Below, piece by piece: positions 21,410 to 32,637 of a DNA stretch of 64,000 nucleotides. Position numbers and translations under genes: made by a program. The stretch is from contig JANBPU010000002.1 in NCBI GenBank assembly GCA_027575805.1, positions 310,001 through 374,000 on the forward strand. The letters run 5' to 3'. Each line of letters opens with the position of its first letter. Position 1 is the first letter of the stretch. A model generated the notes under the pieces. It was given only the letters and a program-made list of their open reading frames with translations. It had not been told where the DNA came from and ran no database searches. The DNA comes from Mycoemilia scoparia (Eukaryota; Kickxellomycota; Kickxellomycetes; Kickxellales; Kickxellaceae).

Positions 21410-23478
21410 ATGCCATCTCCGCTTATCCAAGAATATGGCCTCGTAGTCCTGGGGCCTGGTGGTAAGTGTCTTCAGTGTATTGCTGCACTGCTTTGTTACA
21501 TGCCCTCGTCTTTACTCATAGCCTTGGGGCTAGAAGGCACATTGCTATTGATGACTGTATACTGGTGTTGATTGGTGGCTTCTTGCCAGCTATTGGATCG
21601 TTGAATGCTCCTTTGCGTGTGGTCTTATGAGCAAGGATAGCTAAAGACGTGCCGTGTTGAACGGCATAAAGCAACAACGATAACAACAAATGTTGATGTG
21701 GACTGCTATTCGCAAATGCACAGCAAGCCAATGCCCCCAATATACAGACATATGCACTGCTGTCTCTAGAAAACCAGTACTCTGTATGTAGCTGCTCTCT
21801 GCATGTACCAACATATGCTATTTTTCTCAATAATAGGTGTAGGCAAATCAGCACTCATAATAAACTTCCAGCGTGGTGAATTCCTCGAAGTTTACGATCC
21901 CACCATTGAAGGTTAGTAGCAGAGATATGGGCCACACGCACATGCGCAACAGCCATAGCAAAATCGCTGTTTGAATGGTCATCATAGGCATCTGTACAAT
22001 CTCAAAGCATACACAATAAGGTTTAACAAGATGCATGGCTTCTATATCCCCATTTTAATACAGACAATTATACCCACGAATGTATCATTGATGGTGAGAA
22101 CGCGTTGCTCGACATTCTTGATTCGGCCGGCCAAGACGAGTATAGGTAAATGAATATTCCTTTTCCATTGTGTTTCTTAAATCTTGAATTGGCCAGGCTG
22201 GTGAGATAGGGGTGCAATTCTTCTTCTCCCCAAATAACTGGAAAAAAGGGCATTGAAAAATACTTTCTCACTCTCTTTGTGTATGAGTGAGAGTGAGAGA
22301 GCAATGGTTCTTGTCAAAGTGTAGAAGCCACAAAATGTGGATAAACTAATACCACTATAGAGTCATATCTAACCCCATTTTAAAATTTAAAATGCAAATG
22401 TACATATAGTGCAATGCAGGATCACTATATTCGTGGAGGTCAAGGGTTTATAATTGTTTACAGTATCGCCTCGCTGGATTCTCTAAATCAGGTCAAAGCT
22501 CGCGTGGCTAAAATCCGCCGCTTGAAACAAACTAACCGCTGCCCCATCGTCATTATTGGAAACAAGTGCGACTTGGGCGAAGAGAGACGCCAAGTATCAT
22601 ACAGAGGTAATTCCATTAATAGAAATCTGCTTGCTATAAATAGTATTTTGGCTTGAATTTCTGGCGGGATACACAGACAGATATATTACCATTGCTACAA
22701 GCCGTGAGATAGTGACAGAGGCGCCCACTGCTTCTGTTTATACCCATGTGCTTATAGAGTGTCTGGTGCTGCTGTCACATCTCACATTCAGCCACAAATA
22801 TTAAGCATCTCCAATGATGATGATAATTGATAGATAATACAATCTTAGTGTACTAATATGTATGAAACGCCATTCCCTTGTGGAAATGTGCATGCGTGGA
22901 TTCTCATATTGATAGAGGGCGAGGCGTTTGCCAAAAAGAGCGGTGCCGCATTCTTTGAAGCCAGCGCAAAAAGCGGCCATAATGTTGCTGATGCCTTTTA
23001 TCAGTGCATACGGCAAATCCGGATGCACCGCCGCTTGACATTGCCATCCAAGGGCCACTGCCAGCTTTCTCAGCCGGCCCAATCGGGGGCACGGTTCTCA
23101 TACCACAGCTATGCTTCTCAACAAGATTCTATGGTCAGTAGCAGTGATTCGAGTAGAAGACATCTGTCAAGAATGCTGACACTGACTGCAAACTCCAAGG
23201 AGTACTCGCGGAGGGCTAGTACCAAGAGTGGGGCATCAAATGGGCCCATGTATGGTATGGAGATGAGCAGGATGGTAGTTGGGGCTGGTTCAGTTGCTGA
23301 TGTTGTTCCAATTAATTCTAAAACGCGGATGGTCGACAGCGAAAAGCAGTTGGGTGTGATAGAGCCACATCGGAGTAGGATCTTTGGCTGGCTCACCAGA
23401 AATGATGAAAAGGTATCAGCTAGAGACAGCACCAATGACCTAAGAATTCACAATGCTGGATGTTGTAATTTAATGTAA
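21410..23478 (+). CDS. Divergent Ras-family GTPase
   Basis: Exons are 21410-21461, 21837-21911, 22064-22145, 22410-22606 and 22916-23478 (322 residues). G1 reads GPGGVGKSA, with Pro where Ras has Ala11. The effector loop is YDPTIEDNY, G3 is DSAGQDEYSAM, G4 is NKCD and G5 is EASAKSG. The catalytic Gln is kept. After the G domain there is a tail of about 120 residues, Ser-rich and basic, ending CCNLM. The CaaX box CNLM predicts farnesylation, and the preceding Cys could be palmitoylated. Introns 1, 2 and 4 fall at the same codons and phase as those of RAS1 (within the P-loop, after PTIE, before EG); intron 3 (DEY/S) is extra. The gene is therefore a paralog of RAS1. Its pathway is unknown; RSR1/Rap-type polarity signalling is one option, but the sequence is not close to it. 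Confidence 0.93.
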
Positions 23479-26059
23479 AAGATATGCAATAGTAGCCCCT
23501 GCTTATGATGATGATACCTCGTCGCTTGTTTCTAGCTGGCCCTTCTTGACTGGATGCGTTACTGGCTACCTAATGTCTCAACAAAAGCACAATCGAATTC
23601 TTCATTTAACGTGTACAAGATGAACTACTACATTTTACCATATATGACTGCTATCTCTTTCTTCACTCTGTAACAAATCATTTCTATTTGCGAATTCTGT
23701 ATCCTTATAATGCCCTGATTCATATGTGTTATAACTGCATGTCGTACATAAAGCTCCTTTTATGCGCTGCTATATAATGTTTTTGGTAGCTACGATTTTC
23801 ACGCACTATTTAAATCCATCATCATTTAAATGACATATTTTTCAATACAATATATATATAACATCTAAAATTGTTTATCTTATTTATTCTAGTTTTAATA
23901 GTAGTAATAGTAGTAGTAGTAGATCCAATAGCTTTTGGATTTAAGTTACTATATTTAAAACATTTGAGTATTATTTGCACAATTTTGTGGTATACCGTGA
24001 CTCCGAAAATACTCTTCTTGCTTTCTAAAGAACCTTCGTATCTTATTTCCATATGTCTTGAACTATACTTAGATACGTCTAGAAACAATTTCGCCAAGCC
24101 CACTACATATTAGGACATCTTTAAACTTTAAGCATATCAATTCGAAGAATACTCATTGTCTACATGAGTAATTTTCTAATATAGAATAAATCAAATATAA
24201 ATAAACAATCATAGATATCTAGAATTTGAACCCATGTTATTATTATAGAATTTATCCATTAAAATAGACACAGAAATAGTGGTATTAATAGCGATTTTAA
24301 TGCTGAAATAGTATGTATATTAAATAGTATAAAATTTCCTTTTGACCATGCTTCTTTGTTAAACTACAAGTGTAAATTCCGCAATACTACTAAATATCTA
24401 ATATCTATTCTTGGGAATGAGTCTGGTCAGAAATCGACAAAAGAATATACTATAGAGATATTCTAAATTTGGATATAAAAATGTTTTCTATGTGGATTGA
24501 AAGGACACTCAATTTTACTATTATGATTATTATGCTAGATTAAATTGTGCCAGAGCCATTCTAAAAATGTGCTTTAGGTCCTTGAAGGGAAGGATGTGCT
24601 GGAATGGTTCGAGGCTTGAAAGTATTTTGGTAGAGCAAAAGTTCATGCATAGGCTATGATTAGGTAAAAATCATCCAGATAACAGCCCATTAGAGTAAGG
24701 CAGCTCCCAGCGGCTGATGGTTTTGGGAAATTTAGCCTATGATGAAAAAGCACAAATAAGGGTTGGCAGTGAGCGAATGAGTGGGCATCTCTACTATTAT
24801 GATATCTGGTCATGTATGATCCATTGTGGCAATTTACAGGAATAGGCAGCTACTTGTTAAACAGGGGAAGATGATTTGACCATTTATCAGAAACTTGATT
24901 GAACATTGATACGATGAGAGTATCGGAAATGTTCGTACTAATTGTAGGAAAATATGCTGTGCTTGTTTTTGCTTTTGTACTTTTAGGGGTGTTGAGCGTT
25001 TTGTACTGCCATAGATAATGCAGAGTGCTCTAGAACCAATGCTGGTATGTTACTAGTAATCATAGCTCTGTGTCTGATGGCCACTAGTAAAAGACGAAAT
25101 GGAAAATTGTCCGTAGGATTTTCTTTTTTAGTGATCCTTTAGATAAAAGCACATGCATTCCATAGAGATACCATGGAAAGCTGTGTGTATGGTAACATCT
25201 AAGCGAAATGCTTGTTGTATTGCAGAAAGCAGTAGAAGAAGAAGTCACTTCTATTGATCCTGGTGCTGCTGCAGCTATCATGTCATTGAGTATACTTCAT
25301 GATTCGCTTTAGATTCATTTTGCAAGTAATGGAGGCTGATATCCACTCTAGATCGAAGCTTTTAAACACCTTCTCTCCTATTGACCCCAGAATCTGGCCA
25401 TTCTAGGGCGTGCGTGCGTATGTTACATCTTGACCAAATGTTCCTATAGAAGAATTACTACCATCATTCTCTCACTGCGTAGAAGAGTCTGAAAAGTGGT
25501 GGTGGGCACGGTTTTACAAAGGATGCCAATGGCCGTTGCTGGCGGCCATCACAAACACAGGAATAGTAGTGATCTGACAAATGCAAGGGTGCTCAAACTG
25601 ATGGGCATTTCTCAACCAGCAGAGAGACTAAAGCTTGTTGGTGCCCACATTTTCAAGTGACTATAAATTGTTGGCAAGGATCGTTCTCAACCATTTAACC
25701 AATTACCCAATCTGGTATCCCCTTTCCTTTGAAGCTTGCCTTTCACTCTCCGATCTTGTTCAGTCACTGATCTGGCCTTATCTATCTATCACTATTTTTC
25801 TTCTCACCTATTTTGCTACTGTGGTGGTTTTCTGTTCTCATCTTGACCTGTCCTTTAAATAGCTGCGCTGCCATTTGGTCTCCGCTGTTTTTCATTCGGA
25901 CATCTCTTTCCACATTTTATCCGTATATTTTTAGCAATATCATTTCTTTAGCTTGCGCTGTTAGTGACTGCTACAACTCATCTCGGTGCTCCTTTTCGGC
26001 TATTTCTACATATAACCACACAAGCTTTAGCTCACCAGGGTTTTTGATATTAAGCAACA
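23479..26059. other. 2.6-kb AT-rich intergenic region
   Basis: No gene is seen on either strand. Bases 23860-24500 are strongly AT-rich. The stretch 25680-26050 is pyrimidine-rich and is the likely promoter and leader of the IDO gene. Confidence 0.5.
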
Positions 26060-28788
26060 ATGACATCACCACCATCCAGATACCCTAAAAGCCAGAGGCC
26101 TCTTCTCAGCCTCAAAGATTATGATATCAGCCCCGAGAATGGCTTCTTGCCATCAGAGCCACCACTCCGCCGCCTGGAAAATCCATACTTTGAGCCATGG
26201 GAGCTGATACTGGATAATTTGTCTCAACACATTTCAGATTGCAGTATTCGCGATAAGATTCACGAGGTAAGAAGCCAAAAGTCTCTTTCAGGTCCAGAAT
26301 GGCAGTAAAACTATCTCTATTTTCCCCCCTTTATGTCTTCCTCTCCTTCCCCTCTTTCTTATTTGTTCCTTCTTCTTCTTCTTCTTCTTCTTCTTCCCTC
26401 TATGTGTCGCACTATAGTGACATGAAGGACCCTGCATTTCCTTCTCATATATTTTTTATGCTTCCAGCCAGCCTGCTTTTCAAGATTGATCTTATTGCAT
26501 TTTGTCAGCTATTATACTAGTACTAATTGCTACAGCCCTATTGCTTTTATTTGTATATATGTGTATAAAATCAAAACCAGCTGCCTATTCTTGACATCAG
26601 TCCGTTAAATGGAAAGGCCGAGTACAGACGTGCATTTGTCATTCTGAGTTTCCTCGCCCACTCGTATGTATGGTGTAACAACATGCCACCTTCACAGGTA
26701 ATTATTATTTTGTTATTGCTGTTAACATTTATTATTGAGTTTGAAAATAATGACTGGGATTTTCATATGGCAGCTGCAAACAACCATTGGGATTCAATAT
26801 GCCCTTAAACGTCTGCAATTGTTTGTCTACCTTCCCGTCCATCCTTGGTAATAAACATATAATGGCATATCCGGCCTGGTGCATGGTCATGTTTTTAGTG
26901 CCTAGGATCTGCAAGCTATTGCAATGGACCTTGGTTATTATATTCATGCAAAATTATTCCAAAAGCTGACCCTACATATATCTTCTTTTCTACCTACACA
27001 CGTACTTGACAATAGGTTCTTCCAGAAGCGATAGCAGTCCCATGGGTCGCAGTGGCTGAGTACCTTGAGTTGAACCCCGTACTTTCATGTGCCAGTGTTG
27101 TGCTATGGAACTGGCAGTCCCTTGTTGATTTTGAAAACGACAACGATGCGATGTTTCTAGAGTAAGCAATCAAGCTACAATATATATATTATATACATAT
27201 ATGTATATTAGACGGGCTAGTATTCCAATTTTCCCACGCTGAATGACGATAAAGCCAGCCAGTCAACTGGTTTGTTGGCTTGTTATAATTCCAGCAGTTG
27301 TTCAGCTCACTTACATTGGTTGTAATCCATGCGGTGAGAGTAGACAATAAATCCAGCACAAAATATACACACAAACCTCCTATGGCCTAGAGCACAGAGG
27401 TTATAGGCCTTTTTCTCTCTTTCTCTGGAGACACCTCGCAACCCACACTTACATGATATCTATATCTTCTTTCTTTTCCCTCTGCCAATAGCAACCTTTC
27501 GACACTGCACACATTCACTGGTACCATCGACGAGTCATGGTTCTTCCTCATCACCGTGGCTATTGAAGCCGAAGGTGGGAATGCCATTAGAGCTATTTTG
27601 CGAGGCATGAAGGCAGCCGAGAACGATGATATCAAGGCCATGGTTGATGAGCTTTCAATGATTGCGGACATCATTGAACGCATCAACAGAATCTTCGAGA
27701 GGATGTACGAAAAGTGCGACCCCAATGCATTTTACTGGCACATCAGATCATACTTTGCTGGCGGAGAAAATATGGAAAAAGCTGGTCTTCCATATGGTAT
27801 CTTGTACAAAGGCGTTGATGACGAGGGCATAGAGGATGAAGAGGAGGGAAGTGATGAGTATAAGGCCAGATTCAGGAGATATGCGGGAGGAAGTGCTGGC
27901 CAAAGTTCCATTATCCAGGTGCTTGACATTGGACTTGGAGTCACCCACTACCCGACTAAATCTGATGTCGCTGAAGATAGGGCTGGTACCAAGAGCTCGA
28001 CACAACCTTCCAATCAACAAAAGAGGATAATCCCACCTACACCACCAAGCGAGGCCACTAGCCATCAGCCACCATCTGTTCTTCTTTCACCCCAAACACC
28101 GGCCAACTCATACCTGATGCGCATGCGCGAATACATGCCTGGCCCTCATCGCCGTTTCCTCGAGGATCTTGGCGCCAGTTGCAAGATTCGTGAATATGTG
28201 TCAAAGGTCCTTGAAAACAATCTCAATATCAATATGGATGGTAGCTATATCTATGGCGAGACCAGCACAAATTCCAGATATAGCCAAGAGGACTGTCGAG
28301 ACCTGCATATGGTATATAATGGTTGTGTTGATCTGCTAAAGGAATTCCGTAACCACCATATCCAGATGGTAACCAGATATATCATTATCCCAGCAAGAAG
28401 AGGACCACCAGCCAACGCAAAGACGCACTCGCTGGCCACAGCCACAGCCACGAATGCCCCTAGAGTGAAGCATCCACAGCTTTCTATCAACAAAAATATC
28501 ACTTCTACAGTATCTGGAATGCTCGGAACTCCCCCGCCTACACCACCATCCTATGGCTTTAGTAGAGAACCAAGTCTTAGTCCACGATTAGGGTCTGGTA
28601 GTTATGGTACCGCAACCAGCAACAGCGATGTTTTGAAATCACCAATATCACCATCCCTTAAGCCTGCCAAATATGCCAAGTTAGCTCGCAAGGTCGAGGA
28701 CGATGATATAGTGCGAGGAACTGGCGGAACAGATGCTATATCGTTCCTCAAACAATCCAGAGACGAGACTGCTTCTACTAGAATATGA
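26060..28788 (+). CDS. BNA2: Indoleamine 2,3-dioxygenase
   Basis: Exons 26060-26266, 26581-26697, 27016-27161 and 27492-28788 give 588 residues. The start matches fungal IDO (YDISPENGFLPSEPPLRRL, FEPWELILDNL). Core motifs follow: FVILSFLAHSYVW, LPEAIAVPWVAVAEYLE, SWFFLITVAIEAEGG, LPYGILYKGV. His446 in FRNHHIQMVTRYIIIPARR aligns with the proximal heme ligand. The enzyme opens tryptophan to N-formylkynurenine, the first step of de novo NAD synthesis. It is longer than the usual 400-460 residues because of two low-complexity inserts: a Pro/Ser-rich one around 300-350 and one of about 85 residues after IPARR. After the second insert the usual C-terminus resumes (GTGGTD, FLKQSRDET). Confidence 0.95.
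26369..26396 (+). repeat. (TTC)n tract in IDO intron 1
   Basis: A run of TTC triplets lies in the pyrimidine-rich first intron of the IDO gene. It is a simple sequence with no other feature. Confidence 0.9.
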
Positions 28789-29455
28789 TAAATTATACAT
28801 TGCTGATATACCTTTTCATTTTGACTTTTATTTTACCCCCTTCCCCTCCCCATACACACGCATATATATATATATATATATATATGTACAGGCGTTTTTG
28901 CATTTTATTTTGGTTACTTTTAAATTTTTAGAGCTTCTCACTAATAACACATCAATTTTGAAATAAGCTTAAAACCCCCAGCCGGTTATTCGTGATGGCA
29001 ACTACTCTTCATATTTTACATTTTGTCTTTTCAATAAACTGATAATTGGATCTACAATTTTGGATATTTTCCTTAAAACGAGGACTATCCAATTACATTT
29101 TTTACTCCAATTAGTAATAAAAACCGTCTTTACAAGTGTTGACAGTGAGGGTATGCTTCAAGTAGAATTATCATTATCTATAATAAATTATATGGGCAAT
29201 AATTTTTGAAGGGTAAAGTTTGGTGACAATGATTATAGGAGCAATCCCAGCCAAATGGATGATATGTCCAGTTTTACTAGTAAACATACACCTTTTAAAA
29301 ATAGTCTCCCATATGAATAATAAGTGCACACGAAAAGCTATTAGAATTTTGTGTAAACATGATTTCAGATTATAATGCATACTAAAAGGTTTTTGTAATG
29401 CAAAAGTTGCCCACAAGCACGCACATACATATGTATATATATATATGTACCCCGC
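28789..29455. other. Intergenic region with MITE copy and AT repeat
   Basis: It holds an (AT)n tract at 28861-28884, the second copy of the 21-bp sequence (29133-29153), and a MITE-like element (29190-29314). No gene is seen. Confidence 0.6.
29190..29314. mobile_element. MITE-like element, subfamily B (diverged)
   Basis: The left end ATATGGGCAATAATTTTTGA pairs with the right end TTAAAAATAGTCTCCCATAT. Internal blocks (gtgacaatgattatag, gcaatcccagccaaatg) match the copies at 44732 and 45030. Its middle carries a ttttactagta block also found in subfamily A, so it may be a hybrid. Confidence 0.7.
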
Positions 29456-31795
29456 CTAGTCTATAGGTTTAAAGTGGGGACGGCCGCGTGACAAGACTCT
29501 ACGACGACGCTCGCGGATGTTGCTTGTGGAGAAAACAGAAGTGAATCCTGGCTGTGGCATTTCTGTTCCTTCGTCGTCATAATCCTGCTGTTGTTGGGGT
29601 TTCCTGTTATGACGATGAGAAATTGGTTGAGGAATAGCAGATATCTGATGTGGTTGGTGGCGTACTTGGGAAGGATTAGAGATTTCGGTTACTTCATCAT
29701 CTTCAACATACCACCGGACCAGACGACCCATTGTCCCAGCAATTGCACTGGTCTCGCTCCCTTTGTTTTGAGCCTGATAGTTCACATACTCTCCAGTTTG
29801 GTGGTGGCCTATCAAATGACTGCCCTCTGAACTTTCATCGTCATCTTTGACCTCACCGTCATCATCCTTATTAGCAGTGATCTTTTCCATAGTGCCAAGA
29901 ACTCTCTGCCCAGCAACATTGCAAAGGAAAGAATCTAGCATGCAAACGCCCAGGGAAAATAGCATCATCCAGTAAAATAGCGTAAAGAAGCTGATGATAC
30001 TAGCTGATGATGGTTCAGGATCATCCGAGGCTGTAACAACTGTGTTGTGACTATAGGCTTCGCCGTTCTCTTCTGGGGCTTCATCAAGATCATTGTCAAG
30101 GGATGGTCTCCACCTGGTTAACTCAAAGGATGTACGCGACTGCCCATGCATTCTGCTATCGGAGTTGCTATCATAGTGACGGTTTTCGGGATCGTCATCA
30201 TTATCATAATCGTTATGCATGTGCAGCTTGTCCGGGATTGATGATCTAAGAGACATTTCATCATCATTGCAATTCCTACTGCTACTATCGAGGTTATAAG
30301 TATGACCCCAATTCCTGTTGTTTGGGCTCAAAGGCGCTGTAACAGGCCCAGCAAAGTCAAAACCGTCGTTTCTAAAAGAATCCGATAGACGACCTCTGAT
30401 TCTGGGCAAGGTCGAAGTGTTTATGTGTAAACTATGCGGTATTCTGCTTGAATTTTTTGATCTGGGTTTATATGAACGACGCCCAGAAAAGTTTGACTCA
30501 TCCCCGCCTTCAGTATCAGATTCTCTGTGGTTAAAGCAAGGCGAACTTTCTGCGCCAGAGTTGACCGACCCAACAACATTTTCATCGTCAAAAAATGGAT
30601 GGCTGTATTGGCTGTTGTGTGTCCTACGATGGCGTGGCTTACGAACACCATAAACAGAACCTCCCCTACCTCCTATAAACTGCCGATATACCTGGCGTGA
30701 AGAAGGACTGCTCATTGCGTTGGTGTCAGTAAAATGGTCTCCTGATCTCATTATTCTGTGGGACCTGGGCAAGGTGGCAGAAATGGATTTCGAGTATCTG
30801 TGTTTTGGATTCATTTCAGGTGAATATACCATAGATTCTCCACAGCTATTGTGTAAACTATTGGTAGCACTGGGTCCGCTAAATGGACTGGTTACTGGAG
30901 GTCTATTTTCGCTACCACTAACATCACGTCTAGACATCTTGTGGATTTTGATATCCTCATTGACTGACTTGTCAACAAGTGTTGCTGACTGAAGGATTCC
31001 TCTGGTTACTTTGTCACGAACACGAAGTACCAAACTATTTGAACGGGCACGGGTAGATGGAGGAGGTGTTGCTTCAGTTATTTTCACTGGAGCAACTATA
31101 GGAGTCTTCTCCCCATCATTTGGAGAACCACATGGAGAAAGCTGCGAAGCAAATACCACGTCAGGCTGCTCTGTTATTATAGGAATTGGGGATCTTCCAA
31201 ATCCTGGTGGCACATCATTGCTACTACTATTATTTAACGGTGAGAGTGGTCGTCCGGAATCATGGCCAGCCATTGTTGTGCTTGATATAGACGAGCGACG
31301 ACGAATTCTGGACCTGATCCCATGGCCCCTTTTAACACTAGAGCTGCGACGAGGACGAGTTGATGATGTCTCGCTGTAGTCAGCTCCAAAATCTGGAGAT
31401 AGACAGCTGGGCTCTGGTGCTTCTCCATCAGCGCTAGAGTCGCTAGTGAAGCTGTCAGCGCGTCCCTTTGGATTATTGTCTTTATTTAGGGTGCTAGTTG
31501 TGAATGGCTTTTGTCTGGGAAAGTCAGCTTTTGGATTTACGGTTTCTGTGACCATACTAGTTTCGGCTCCAGGTTTTGGCGTATCGCCAAGAAGGCTGGG
31601 GGATGTGCTCAGGGCATTGCTTGCATCTTTGATCAAGGAGTCTATCATTTCTGACAGGCGGTCCAAATGGACATCGTCTTCGTCGTCTTTGTTGGCATCG
31701 TCGCTTTTTCCTGCTTCAGCATTATGGCTCATATATGGCCTTTCGGGCACTGATATTGGCCCCATCTGCTGCTGAATGTTGTTCCAAGATGCCAT
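29456..31795 (-). CDS. Unrecognised 779-residue membrane-anchored protein
   Basis: A single frame from ATG at 31795. About 580 residues of Ser/Asn/Pro/Asp-rich disordered sequence come first, with many potential phosphosites and basic RRRSS runs. One hydrophobic segment follows (about 597-620, around SFFTLFYWMMLFSLGVCML), then an acidic stretch and a Gln/His-rich basic tail ending GRPHFKPID. No known domain is recognised. The layout suggests a tail-proximal single-span membrane protein whose long N-terminal region faces the cytosol; topology is inference. No intron is evident. It could be a lineage-specific regulator or ER/nuclear-envelope adaptor, and no function is assigned. Confidence 0.75.
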   Translation of the reverse strand: MASWNNIQQQMGPISVPERPYMSHNAEAGKSDDANKDDEDDVHLDRLSEMIDSLIKDASNALSTSPSLLGDTPKPGAETSMVTETVNPKADFPRQKPFTTSTLNKDNNPKGRADSFTSDSSADGEAPEPSCLSPDFGADYSETSSTRPRRSSSVKRGHGIRSRIRRRSSISSTTMAGHDSGRPLSPLNNSSSNDVPPGFGRSPIPIITEQPDVVFASQLSPCGSPNDGEKTPIVAPVKITEATPPPSTRARSNSLVLRVRDKVTRGILQSATLVDKSVNEDIKIHKMSRRDVSGSENRPPVTSPFSGPSATNSLHNSCGESMVYSPEMNPKHRYSKSISATLPRSHRIMRSGDHFTDTNAMSSPSSRQVYRQFIGGRGGSVYGVRKPRHRRTHNSQYSHPFFDDENVVGSVNSGAESSPCFNHRESDTEGGDESNFSGRRSYKPRSKNSSRIPHSLHINTSTLPRIRGRLSDSFRNDGFDFAGPVTAPLSPNNRNWGHTYNLDSSSRNCNDDEMSLRSSIPDKLHMHNDYDNDDDPENRHYDSNSDSRMHGQSRTSFELTRWRPSLDNDLDEAPEENGEAYSHNTVVTASDDPEPSSASIISFFTLFYWMMLFSLGVCMLDSFLCNVAGQRVLGTMEKITANKDDDGEVKDDDESSEGSHLIGHHQTGEYVNYQAQNKGSETSAIAGTMGRLVRWYVEDDEVTEISNPSQVRHQPHQISAIPQPISHRHNRKPQQQQDYDDEGTEMPQPGFTSVFSTSNIRERRRRVLSRGRPHFKPID

Positions 31796-31854
31796 TATGC
31801 TATCCGTTTTTACCTATAATATTACCCCGCAACCCCATATTATGCAACTCATAC

Positions 31855-32637
31855 TTAGTAAGCATTCTTTAAAGAGGAATAATGGCAATGTAGCAGAGCA
31901 AACGACTTTGGTACCTACATTTTGGTTGTTTGCTGGTGTTGGGGAGGAGCTCCCGAAATTAGCATTGGCCATTCTTTGGTTCAGCCTATTTAGAATGCGA
32001 GAATCAAAGCATGAGAATAATGAGGCAAAGTATAAGCCAGCCATGCATAAAAGCACATAGCAGGTGCAGATATGTGGAAATGGTACCTACTCGGCGATCT
32101 GTGAAGCTACGCTTTTGTACGCATCGGCTTGGGAATCTAGTGTAGACTTAACCCTCGATACAATGTGTTCGAGATAGTTCATCTATGCAAACAAGTCACA
32201 TAAATAGCTTTTAGCTAGGGTTTAATTGCATCTACCACCTGTCCCCAAACACACAGACATGTATGTACCTTTGAATATATGATGTTATCAGCAAATGGCT
32301 GCGTGCTACTAGACATGTGGGAGCCAAGCAAGGAGCCAGAACTTCCAAGCAGCTGTGCCTCGATATGAGCTATGTCTGGAAATGCCATATCTCTTGAATG
32401 GTGGCTATCCTCAAAGTCAAGCCCACCACTCTGCCCGATACCCGGCCTACCAATCAGAGTATTGCGAGGTTGCTGCTGGGTTTGGTGGCTCTGCCGTTGC
32501 TGTCGACCATGATGCAGGTAATTTTCCATTTGTGGGGGGCAAGAATTCAGAATGCGCGACTTGGTTGGCGATGTGTTGGACACTACGGTAGAGTATGGCG
32601 GAGGGGGTATGTCTAAAGAGCCTTTATCACCATCCAT
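31855..32637 (-). CDS. Small PPxY-containing coiled-coil protein, function unknown
   Basis: Proposed exons are 32269-32637, 32091-32182, 31919-31985 and 31855-31866, with consistent phases, giving 179 residues. The N-terminal half is disordered and Gln/Ser-rich, with a PPPPYS motif (PPxY, a WW-domain ligand). The second half, DIAHIEAQLLGS to VASQIAELNQRM, has heptad-like spacing and may form a short coiled coil. The last exon is only four codons including the stop, and is the weakest part. The product is not recognised. It sits head-to-tail, 60 bp upstream of the 779-residue gene; whether they are one transcription unit is open. Confidence 0.55.
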
